The notes below the pieces were generated by a model. The model searched no databases. It saw nothing but the letters and a program-made list of their open reading frames with translations, and was not told where the DNA came from. A stretch of DNA of 64,000 bases, from assembly GCF_002904295.1 (NCBI RefSeq), contig NZ_PPHG01000005.1, forward strand, positions 94,078-158,077, read 5' to 3'. The translations under genes were made by a program, and so were the position numbers. Positions 18,197 through 25,688 of the stretch are shown here, piece after piece (position 1 is the first letter of the stretch; every line of letters starts with the position of its first letter). Source of the DNA: Amycolatopsis sp. CA-128772. Lineage in GTDB: Bacteria; Actinomycetota; Actinomycetes; Mycobacteriales; Pseudonocardiaceae.

Positions 18197-18967
18197 TCAG
18201 CAGATCCGGCAGGGGAATGCGGGAAAGCGGTCCGGCCATTCCTCCGCCACTGTGTGCAGCACGAGCTCGTCGTGCCGCGGCTCCACCTTCGTCAGTTTCA
18301 GGCCGGGCGGAAGTTCCGGCAGGGGAAGCACGATGGGCTGGAAGCGCCGGGGCGGGCGCAGCTGCCGCCGTCCGATGTGGAGGGTCTGCGGCACGAGCAC
18401 CACGGCGTCGTCCGCCACCTGCGGGCGGAGCGTCAGGTGGCCCCAGTGCGGCCGCTTGGCCCAGCGGATCTGCAGCAGCCCGTCGCCGGCCGGGGTGGCG
18501 AGGATCCCGGGGCGGGCCTTCGCCACCCGGTCCCGCAGCACGTCGGCGGACACGGCGATCCCGAGCTGCACCCGCGCGGGCTTGGCGGCCGGCGTGGGCA
18601 GCGAGCGGAGGCGGACGTCTTCGGCGAGCACGGTGACGCGGCGCAGGGGAATGGTGCCGGGTTCGCCGTCGTCGCCGGCCTCGGAATCCGGCCAGTCCAC
18701 GTCCTCGGCGACGATCCGGACGTCGCCGAGGCGCCCGGTGGCCAGCCGGAGGCTGTCGGCGGGGTAGTCGAGTCCGGCCAGGGTGAGGCCGACCTCGCGG
18801 TCACCCACCTTCGCGGTCAGCCTGCGGCCGACGAGCTGCTCGGTGACCGTGCGCACCAGGGCGGCCGGCGTAACCGGGACGTTCGGGAGCAGGGAACGCC
18901 CGGCCGCGGCCAAGCCGGCCAGCTCGGGCCAGGGTGACCAGCCGTCGAACCACCTGCCGTCGCTCAT
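18197..18967 (-). CDS. DUF2993/LmeA-like lipid-binding-fold protein
   Basis: The ATG at 18967 gives 256 residues; longer upstream frames are shadows. The pattern ALVRTVTEQLVGRRLTAKVGDREVGLTLAGLDY followed by GRLGDVRIVAEDVDW and repeated beta-strands VRLRSLP...VQLGIAVSADVLRD fits the DUF2993 group, which includes mycobacterial LmeA, a phosphoinositide-binding envelope protein. No signal peptide is evident, unlike LmeA, so this member may be cytoplasmic. It is transcribed towards the TelA cluster. Role unknown. Confidence 0.65.
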   Translation of the reverse strand: MSDGRWFDGWSPWPELAGLAAAGRSLLPNVPVTPAALVRTVTEQLVGRRLTAKVGDREVGLTLAGLDYPADSLRLATGRLGDVRIVAEDVDWPDSEAGDDGEPGTIPLRRVTVLAEDVRLRSLPTPAAKPARVQLGIAVSADVLRDRVAKARPGILATPAGDGLLQIRWAKRPHWGHLTLRPQVADDAVVLVPQTLHIGRRQLRPPRRFQPIVLPLPELPPGLKLTKVEPRHDELVLHTVAEEWPDRFPAFPCRIC

Positions 18968-19043
18968 CCGTCCAGTGTCGCCCAAGGACACCGACGGCGG
19001 CGACGGCGGGTGGTTCCCGGCGGGGTCAGCGGATCGCCTCCGC

Positions 19044-19337
19044 TCACCGTCCCGCGAAGCGGGCGATGATGCCGGTGACGACCAGCCAGAACACCGCGGC
19101 CAGGCCGAAGTCGAGGATGACAGCCAGGCTGGGGCTGTCCACCGGGAACAGGCCGGGCCAGAACAACGCGAGAGGAACCGCCAGTGACTTGATGAACTGG
19201 AAGAAGGCGTTGCCGGCGTTCGCACCGGCGAGCACCATGATCATGTAGAGAACTTCGATCCCCGCGAAGATCGCGCCGATCGCCGTGATGACCCGCACGG
19301 CCGTGTTCCGTCTGGTGGTGGTTCGCCAAGGAGACAT
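19044..19337 (-). CDS. Small integral membrane protein (unknown)
   Basis: 97 residues with a basic N-terminus (MSPWRTTTRRN) and three hydrophobic helices: VITAIGAIFAGIEVLYMIMV, FIKSLAVPLALFWPGLFPV and ILDFGLAAVFWLVVTGIIA. The helix spacing resembles YggT-type membrane proteins, though assignment is tentative. Its own promoter must lie within the repetitive region immediately upstream. Confidence 0.65.
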   Translation of the reverse strand: MSPWRTTTRRNTAVRVITAIGAIFAGIEVLYMIMVLAGANAGNAFFQFIKSLAVPLALFWPGLFPVDSPSLAVILDFGLAAVFWLVVTGIIARFAGR

Positions 19338-19550
19338 GCCGCGAAAATTCCCTAATCGGGTGACAGATCAAACGCTCCAGACCAAAGATTGCGCCGTTCG
19401 GCCCCTCCCATTGCTCTCCGGAAGTCAACGGGCACTGTTGGTGAGCAAGCTCGACCCTGGCCGGGTACCCGAGCGCGAGTCGGCTGGCCCTCATCGGCCC
19501 GCGGCCAGGGATAGGCCCAGGGATAGGCCCAGACCTTGGGTTTTCTGGCC

Positions 19551-19690
19551 CCGAGCCGAGCCGAGCCGAGCCGAGCCGAGCCCCGTAGCCCAAGCCCCGA
19601 GCTGAGCCGAGCTGAGCCGAGTCGAGTCGAGCTGAGCTGAGCCCAAACCCCGAGTCCAAGCCCTGTAGCCCAAGCCCAAGCCCCGAGCCG
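19551..19690. repeat. Degenerating pentanucleotide (CCGAG)n tract
   Basis: 19551-19582 is a perfect CCGAG array of about 6.4 copies. It is followed to about 19690 by diverged units (GCTGAG, CCGAG, TCGAG, CCCAAG) with the same 5-base rhythm. The 500-bp gap 19338-19846 between two minus-strand genes holds this tract, the 17-bp array below, and no gene I can support, although all frames stay open because of the composition. Confidence 0.85.
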
Positions 19691-19778
19691 ACCCGAGGCC
19701 GGACCTCCTCCTCCGCCTCGATCCGGGCCCCGGCCGGGCGCTGGCCCCCGCGCGGATCCCCGCAACCTGGCCAGCGGC

Positions 19779-19840
19779 TCAGCGAGCCCAGCGGCCCAGC
19801 GAGCCCAGCGGCCCAGCGAGCCCAGCGGGCCAGCGAGCCC
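19779..19840. repeat. 17-bp tandem repeat
   Basis: CAGCGAGCCCAGCGGCC is repeated about 3.5 times head to tail, abutting the 3' end of the ornithine cyclodeaminase-like gene. The unit is nearly purine-free on alternate halves and could slip or form hairpins. No coding role is apparent. Confidence 0.8.
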
Positions 19841-19846
19841 GCCAGG

Positions 19847-20779
19847 CTAGAAACCGGATCCGGCCGGCCGGCGGACTTCGCCCGCGCGTCCCTCACCCAA
19901 CAGGCGGGCCACCGCCCAATCCTGCACGGCAAGCCCAACGGACTTGAACACCGTCCGCCCACCCACCGCCGGCGGTTTCCCCAAGGCATCGCCCAGCTCG
20001 AGCAAGTCGCCACGCCCCAGCAAACCCGTCTCCACCGCGTGGATCACCTCGCCCGCCTCCGCCATCGCCGCGCCGATCTGGTCCACCACCACGCATCCCG
20101 CGGTAGCCAGCAACTCGGCCGGCAGTTCCCGCATGGACGGCAGGTAGGACCCGATCGCGTTCACGTGCACCCGTTCGGGCAAGTCGCCGACCGCAAAGAG
20201 AGGAGTACTCGATGAAGTAGCGCAACACACGACGTCCACGTCGGAAACCGCGTCCGGTGCCCGGCGCGCCACCTGCACCGCCACCTCCGGGAACTCGGCG
20301 CTCAACCCGTCCGCCAACGCCTGCGCGCGCGAAAGATCACGGCCGAACACCGACACGCGGCTCAACCGGCGTACTGCGGCCACCGCGCGGACCTGGTCGG
20401 CCGCCTGGGCGCCCGTTCCCAGGAGGGCCAGCCGGCTCGCCGAGGGCGGGGCCAGCAGGTCCGTTGCGACGCCGGTGACCGCGCCCGTGCGCAACGCGGT
20501 CACCTCCACGGCGTCCGCGACCACCTGGCCCTCGGCCGTGTTCCACACCAGCGTGCCCAGGATCATCGGGGTGCGGCCCGGGACGAGGTTGAGCGTCTTC
20601 ACCACCGTTGTCGACGAGGGGGTGTGGCAGGCGGTCATCACGAGCGTCGTCGCGCCCGCGAACGACAAGCGTTGCGGTACCTCGAAACGGCCGGCCGCCA
20701 GCTCCAGGAACGCTTCGCGGACCGCGGCCACTGCCGCCGGCATCGGGACGGCTCGGCGGACGTCGTCGGCGTCGAGCAT
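19847..20779 (-). CDS. Ornithine cyclodeaminase / mu-crystallin family protein
   Basis: 310 residues of the OCD/mu-crystallin family. Dimerisation-domain strands flank a Rossmann core with LALLGTGAQAADQVRAVAAV, then VSVFGRDLSRAQALADGL. Conserved features include VKTLNLVPGRTP and HVNAIGSYLPSMRELPAELL. Members deaminate ornithine to proline or reduce cyclic ketimines and opine-like substrates, using NAD(P). The substrate is not predictable. The gene is monocistronic here, divergent from the pentapeptide-repeat gene with a 43-bp gap. Its 3' end abuts the 17-bp tandem repeat. Confidence 0.87.
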   Translation of the reverse strand: MLDADDVRRAVPMPAAVAAVREAFLELAAGRFEVPQRLSFAGATTLVMTACHTPSSTTVVKTLNLVPGRTPMILGTLVWNTAEGQVVADAVEVTALRTGAVTGVATDLLAPPSASRLALLGTGAQAADQVRAVAAVRRLSRVSVFGRDLSRAQALADGLSAEFPEVAVQVARRAPDAVSDVDVVCCATSSSTPLFAVGDLPERVHVNAIGSYLPSMRELPAELLATAGCVVVDQIGAAMAEAGEVIHAVETGLLGRGDLLELGDALGKPPAVGGRTVFKSVGLAVQDWAVARLLGEGRAGEVRRPAGSGF

Positions 20780-20822
20780 GCGGTGGCCCCTCCGGTGTCG
20801 GGTCTGCCGTTAGCCTGGCGGG

Positions 20823-21431
20823 ATGTCCGAGGCCACGCAACAGCCCGTCGAGGAGCAGCGGTTCGTCCGCGACGACTGGTACGGGGAGGAGATCACCGGG
20901 CGGCACTACGTGCGGTGCGAGTTCCGCGAGGTCGACTTCTCGGAGGCCGTCACGCGGAACTCCGTCTTCACCGACTGCGTGTTCGGGAACGTGCGCTTCA
21001 ACGCGTCGCGGCACACGGACTCGGCGTTCACCGGCTGCGCCTTCACGCGGTGCAACTTCTTCGACGCCGAATTCAGCGGGTGCAAGCTCGTCGGCGCCAC
21101 GTTCACCGAGTGCGAGCTGCGGCCGTTGCGGGTCAGTGGCGGGGACTGGTCCTTCGCCGGGCTGGCGGGCGCCGACCTGCGGACCGTCACCTTCCAGGGG
21201 GTGCGGATGCGCGAAGCCGACCTCACCGGGGCGGACTGCGGCGGCGCCGTGTTCGCCGACGTCGACCTGTCCGGGGCGATGCTGCACGCCGTCAAGCTGC
21301 CCAAGGCCGAGCTGCGGGGCAGTGACCTCTCGGCGCTCGACCCGCTGAGCGCCGAGCTGGCCGGCGCGATCGTGTCACCCGAACAGGCTGCGGTGCTCGT
21401 CACGTCGCTGGGATTGCACGTCCGGGCGTAG
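20823..21431 (+). CDS. Pentapeptide-repeat protein
   Basis: 202 residues built mainly of A(D/N)LXX-type five-residue repeats, for example REVDFSEAVTRNSVFTDCVF and ADLTGADCGGAVFADVDLSG, predicting a right-handed quadrilateral beta-helix. Some members mimic DNA and protect gyrase (Qnr/MfpA), but most have unknown roles. The length is close to MfpA/Qnr, while the irregular middle (FTGCAFTRCNFFDAEFSGCK) is cysteine-rich. It is followed by the oxidoreductase pair after 29 bases. Confidence 0.88.
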   Translation: MSEATQQPVEEQRFVRDDWYGEEITGRHYVRCEFREVDFSEAVTRNSVFTDCVFGNVRFNASRHTDSAFTGCAFTRCNFFDAEFSGCKLVGATFTECELRPLRVSGGDWSFAGLAGADLRTVTFQGVRMREADLTGADCGGAVFADVDLSGAMLHAVKLPKAELRGSDLSALDPLSAELAGAIVSPEQAAVLVTSLGLHVRA

Positions 21432-21460
21432 GCTCGGCGCGATCGGGAAGGGAGTGCCGC

Positions 21461-22060
21461 ATGGGTGTCGTGACACCGGGTTTCCACGGCCGGGCTCGCA
21501 GCGGCAACCCGCGGCTGCCGCCCGGGCAGTACCTGGCCGAGGACTTCCCCGTGCTGTCCGCGGGCCCGACCCCGCGCGTTCGGACCGAGACGTGGGAATT
21601 CACCGTCACCACCGAGACGGGTGAGAAGCACGCCTGGAGCTGGGCCGAACTGATGGCCCTGCCCAGCGAGAAGCCCACCGTGGACATCCACTGCGTCACC
21701 CAGTGGTCCAAACTGGACACCCGGTGGCGCGGTGTCTCGATCGACACGCTGGTCGGCGGGCTCGACACCGAGGCCGACTACGTCATGGTGCACGCCTACG
21801 GCGGCTACACGACGAACCTGCCGCTGGCCGACCTGCTCGAGGGCCAGGCCTGGATCGCCTACGAGTACGGCGGCAAGCCGCTGACACCCGAGCACGGCGG
21901 CCCGGCGCGGCTGCTCGTGCCGCACCTGTACTTCTGGAAGTCCGCGAAGTGGGTTCGCGGGCTGGAACTGAAGACCCGGGACGAGCCGGGCTTCTGGGAG
22001 AACGCCGGCTACCACGACTACGGGGATCCATGGCGCGAACAGCGGTATCAGGGCGACTAG
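21461..22060 (+). CDS. Sulfite-oxidase-like molybdopterin oxidoreductase
   Basis: 199 residues with the molybdenum-cofactor-binding fold of the sulfite oxidase/YedY family. The Mo-ligating cysteine is probably C78 in VDIHCVTQWS, followed by WRGVSIDTL and GGPARLLVPHLYFWKSAKWV. It lacks the Tat signal and the heme or dimerisation domains of classical sulfite oxidases, so it is a short cytosolic member. Its last codons overlap the start of a ferredoxin-reductase-type gene by 31 nt, implying coupled translation and an electron-transfer partnership. Confidence 0.88.
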   Translation: MGVVTPGFHGRARSGNPRLPPGQYLAEDFPVLSAGPTPRVRTETWEFTVTTETGEKHAWSWAELMALPSEKPTVDIHCVTQWSKLDTRWRGVSIDTLVGGLDTEADYVMVHAYGGYTTNLPLADLLEGQAWIAYEYGGKPLTPEHGGPARLLVPHLYFWKSAKWVRGLELKTRDEPGFWENAGYHDYGDPWREQRYQGD

Positions 22061-22773
22061 CCTGGCGGGTCGCCCGCCTGGCCGGCTTCCGCGACGAGAC
22101 GCCGACGGCGCGCACGCTCGTCTTCGACCTCCCCGGCTGGCCGGGGCACCTCGCGGGGCAGCACGTCGACGTCCGGCTCACCGCCGCCGACGGCTACCGC
22201 GCGCAGCGCAGCTACTCACTCGCCGCGCCCGCCGACGGCGACCGGATCGAGCTGACCGTGCAGCGCGTGGCCGACGGCGAGGTGTCCGAACACCTCGCCG
22301 GGCCGTACGCGATCGGCGACCCCGTCGAGATCCGCGGTCCGATCGGCGGCTGGTTCGCCTGGCGGCCCGCCGATCCGGCGCCGGTGCTGCTCGTCGCGGG
22401 CGGCTCGGGGATCGTGCCGCTGATGGCGATGATCCGCGCCCGGCGCGCCGCGGGGGTGCGGACGCCGTTCAAGCTGGTCTACTCGCTGCGCACCCCGGCC
22501 GAGCTGTACTACGCCGACGAGCTGCGCACGCCGGTCGCCGGCGTGGACGTCACCTACGTCTACACGCGCGAACTGCCCGAAGGCCGTCTCGGCATCCCCA
22601 AGCGCATCGACGTCGCGACGCTCAACACGGCGGGCTGGCCCGCGGAGTTCGGCGCGTCCTGCTTCGTCTGCGGCCCGACCGGTTTCGTGGAGACGGTCGC
22701 CGACATCCTGGTCGCCCTCGGCCACGACCCGCACCGGATCCGGACCGAACGCTTCGGACCCAGCCGCGACTGA
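22030..22773 (+). CDS. FAD-dependent ferredoxin/flavin reductase
   Basis: The ATG at 22030, inside the preceding gene, gives 247 residues. A FAD-binding barrel with RSYSLAAP is followed by the NAD-binding domain: VLLVAGGSGIVPLMAMIRAR, the YSLRTP motif and CFVCGPTGFVETV near the C-terminus. No [2Fe-2S] domain is attached. Together with the upstream molybdoenzyme it forms a two-component oxidoreductase, this subunit transferring electrons between NAD(P)H and the Mo subunit. The physiological substrate is unknown. Confidence 0.9.
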   Translation: MARTAVSGRLAWRVARLAGFRDETPTARTLVFDLPGWPGHLAGQHVDVRLTAADGYRAQRSYSLAAPADGDRIELTVQRVADGEVSEHLAGPYAIGDPVEIRGPIGGWFAWRPADPAPVLLVAGGSGIVPLMAMIRARRAAGVRTPFKLVYSLRTPAELYYADELRTPVAGVDVTYVYTRELPEGRLGIPKRIDVATLNTAGWPAEFGASCFVCGPTGFVETVADILVALGHDPHRIRTERFGPSRD

Positions 22774-22867
22774 GGGGCCCGACCAGGCATCCGATGAATA
22801 GGTGACCTCGTGCCCCGGTGAGCGGGAAAATATCGACATTGCCGTCGAGAGATCCTATGTTTCCTCC

Positions 22868-25498
22868 ATGCTGACCAAGTGGGGCTCGACGCGGCGACGC
22901 ACCGTGGTGGCCGCTCTCCTGGGGGCGGGCGCGCTGCTCGCCACGACCGGACCGGCGGCCGTGGCCGATCCCGGCGCCGTGAGCCGGGACGTCTACGTCT
23001 CGCCCGCCGGATCCGATCACGCGCCCGGCACCGCGGCGCGTCCCGTCCGGACCCTCGACCGGGCCCGCGACCTCGTGCGGCAGCGGACGCCGCACCTGAC
23101 GCGGGACCTCACCGTCCACCTCGCGCCCGGCGTCTTCCGGCTCGCCGCGCCGCTGCGGCTGGACGCGCGGGACTCGGGCGGCAACGGCCACCGCGTCATC
23201 TGGCAGGGCAGCGGCGACACCGAGCTGAACGGCGGCGTGCGGGTCACCGGCTGGCGGCCGGTCGCGGGCCGGCCGGGGCTGTTCGCCGCGCCCGCGCCCG
23301 CCGGCCTGGACAACACCCGGCAGCTCTACGTCGACGGCGTCCGCGAGCAACGCGCCCGCGGTCCGCTGCCGGTGACCGTCAAGGCCACCGCCACCGGCTA
23401 CACCGCGAGCGCGGACACCCTTGCCCACTGGCGCAACCCGAAGGACGTCGAGTTCGTCTACACCGCCGGCGAAGCGCTGTGGAACATCCAGCGCGACGGC
23501 CTCGGCCAGTGGACCGAGCCGCGCTGCCCGCTCGCCGCGGCCGAGGGCACGACGATCACGATGGCCCAGCCGTGCTGGGACAACTCGACGAAACGCGTGC
23601 TGTTCCCGGAAATCCCCGGCCGCAGCGTGAACATGGTCGGCCCGGCCGACCTGACGAACGGGCGGCACCCGACCTACGCCGAGAACGCCTTCGAGCTGCT
23701 CGACACCCCCGGCGAGTGGTACCTCGACCGGTCCGCGCACGCCGTCTACTACCTGCCGAGGCCCGGCCAGGACCTGCGCCGCGCGGACGTCGAGGTGCCG
23801 GTGCTGGAGAAGCTGCTCGACGCGAAGGGCACGGCCGCCGCGCCGATCCACGACGTCGCCTTCCGCGGGCTGCGCTACTCGTACGCGACGTGGCTGACGC
23901 CGTCGTCGCCGGAAGGGTTCTCGGAAATCCAGGCCGGCTACACGATCACCGGCGCCGGCGGCTGGGCCGTCCAGGGCCTGTGCCAGTTCGTCCCCGGCGG
24001 CACCTGCCCCTACGCCTCGTGGACGCGCGAGCCCGCGAACGTCGCCGTTTCGCACGGACAGCGCATCGAATTCGCCGACAGCGTGTTCGCCCACCTCGGT
24101 GGCGCCGGGCTGGACCTGCTCGACGGCACCAAGGAATCCCAGGTGCGCGGCGGCGTCTTCACCGACATCTCGGGCAACGGCGTGCAGATCGGCGGGGTCG
24201 GCAAACCGCTCACGGACACCGATGCGGACGTCGTGCGGGACGTCCAGGTCACCGACAACCACCTTTACGGCCTGCCGCGCGAATTCCACGGCGGCGTGCC
24301 GGTCGTCAACGGCTACACCGTGCGGAACACCATCGCCCACAACCAGATCGACCACGTCGGCTACTCGGCGATCTCGGTGGGCTGGGGCGGCTGGCCGGAC
24401 AAGATCAAGCGCCCGGCGACGCCGAACCTCTCGCACGACAACGTCGTTTCGGACAACCTGATCTTCGACTACATGCTGATGCTCGACGACGGGGGCGGCG
24501 TCTACACGCAGGGCATCACCGGCAGTTCCCTGGACGACGGCGAAAAGGTCACCGGCAACGTGATCCACGGCCAGTGGGGCCTCGGCAAGGGCGTCTACAC
24601 CGACAACGGCAACACGTACGAGACGATCCGCGGCAACGTCCTCTACGACATGGCGTACGCCAACGTCGGCACGGTGCACGTCGACTACCGCGACGACCTC
24701 GGCAACAACGACCCGACGCTGATCGAGGGCAACTACTGGGAACAGGGTGACCGCGACAAGACCGACAAGGGCGCGATCACCCGCGGCAACCAGCTCCTGG
24801 CCCGCCCGGCCGACGCACCGCCCGCGATCGTCGCGAACGCGGGCCTCGAACCGGCGTACCGCAAGCTGCTCACCCGCCAGGTCGGCGGCCGCGCCCCGGC
24901 GGAGGCACCGTCGCGGGTCGGCACGTTCGCGGTCTCGGGCAGGCTGTACGCGACCTGGAACCCGACGTTCGCCTTCAACAACGCCCCGGTGAGGGAGTAT
25001 GTGGTGACGGCGACGGGCGGCGGCCGCACCTACCAGGCAGCGATTTCGGCGGCCGACTTTGCGAAGCGCGCGTACGCGGAAGTGCCCGGTTTGACGGACG
25101 GGACGGCGTACACGGTGACGGTCGCGGCGCGCAACGCGTCCGGCACGAGCGAGCCCTCCCTGCCGGCCGCCCCGGTGACGCCCGGCCCGAAGCCGGGCGT
25201 GCTGCCGGGAGCCCCGACGAACGCCCGCGCCCTGCCGAGCTCGACGGCGGCCTCGATCCGCTGGAACCCCCCGGCCGCGGCGGGCGACACCCCGGTGCTC
25301 GGCTACGTGATCACGGTGTCCGACGGCCGCACGATCGCGGTGGAAGGCCGCGACACGCTGGTCACCCAGCCGACGGTCAAGGGCATGACCCGCGTGGTGG
25401 ACGGCCTCGAACCGGCAACGGCATACACGTTCACGGTGGCGGCGATCACGGCAACGGGCACCGGCCCGGCGGCAACCTTCACGGCCACGACGCAGTAG
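22868..25498 (+). CDS. Secreted right-handed beta-helix protein with C-terminal fibronectin III domains
   Basis: The ATG at 22868 starts a Sec signal peptide (RRRTVVAALLGAGALLATTG, cleavage near VADP), giving 876 residues. The mature N-terminus RDVYVSPAGSDHAPGTAARP and FRLAAPLRLDARDSGGNG is typical of large secreted beta-helix glycosidase-like proteins. Parallel beta-helix repeats run to about residue 680 (ISGNGVQIGGVG, NHLYGLPREFHGGVPVVNGY). Two fibronectin III modules follow, with PVREYVVTATGGG and a YTFTVAAITATGTGP ending. It probably acts on plant or microbial polysaccharides outside the cell; catalytic residues are not identifiable. A promoter must lie in the 95 bp before it. Confidence 0.85.
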   Translation: MLTKWGSTRRRTVVAALLGAGALLATTGPAAVADPGAVSRDVYVSPAGSDHAPGTAARPVRTLDRARDLVRQRTPHLTRDLTVHLAPGVFRLAAPLRLDARDSGGNGHRVIWQGSGDTELNGGVRVTGWRPVAGRPGLFAAPAPAGLDNTRQLYVDGVREQRARGPLPVTVKATATGYTASADTLAHWRNPKDVEFVYTAGEALWNIQRDGLGQWTEPRCPLAAAEGTTITMAQPCWDNSTKRVLFPEIPGRSVNMVGPADLTNGRHPTYAENAFELLDTPGEWYLDRSAHAVYYLPRPGQDLRRADVEVPVLEKLLDAKGTAAAPIHDVAFRGLRYSYATWLTPSSPEGFSEIQAGYTITGAGGWAVQGLCQFVPGGTCPYASWTREPANVAVSHGQRIEFADSVFAHLGGAGLDLLDGTKESQVRGGVFTDISGNGVQIGGVGKPLTDTDADVVRDVQVTDNHLYGLPREFHGGVPVVNGYTVRNTIAHNQIDHVGYSAISVGWGGWPDKIKRPATPNLSHDNVVSDNLIFDYMLMLDDGGGVYTQGITGSSLDDGEKVTGNVIHGQWGLGKGVYTDNGNTYETIRGNVLYDMAYANVGTVHVDYRDDLGNNDPTLIEGNYWEQGDRDKTDKGAITRGNQLLARPADAPPAIVANAGLEPAYRKLLTRQVGGRAPAEAPSRVGTFAVSGRLYATWNPTFAFNNAPVREYVVTATGGGRTYQAAISAADFAKRAYAEVPGLTDGTAYTVTVAARNASGTSEPSLPAAPVTPGPKPGVLPGAPTNARALPSSTAASIRWNPPAAAGDTPVLGYVITVSDGRTIAVEGRDTLVTQPTVKGMTRVVDGLEPATAYTFTVAAITATGTGPAATFTATTQ

Positions 25499-25688
25499 GG
25501 AACCGCAACGGGTGAGGCGGCGGCCCGCGCGCGAGCACACGGCGAGGTGCCTCGGCTGGGGGAGCGCCCGGCGGCGAGCACGGCGATACCGTAACGGGCC
25601 GCGCCGGCTCGTCGACTCACATCCGGGTGGGTCCCGCGAACGCCACGGCGTCAGCGGGACCGGAATCGGCCGGCCGGAGGTGGGGGTT

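Noticed and set aside
18140..18937. Plus-strand frame behind the LexA box
   Set aside because: Good start signals, but the frame is antisense to the DUF2993-like gene and the translation resembles nothing; kept only as an orphan-promoter finding.
19551..19840. Possible CRISPR array
   Set aside because: The units are 5 and 17 bp with no spacers, and no cas genes are nearby; simple tandem repeats.
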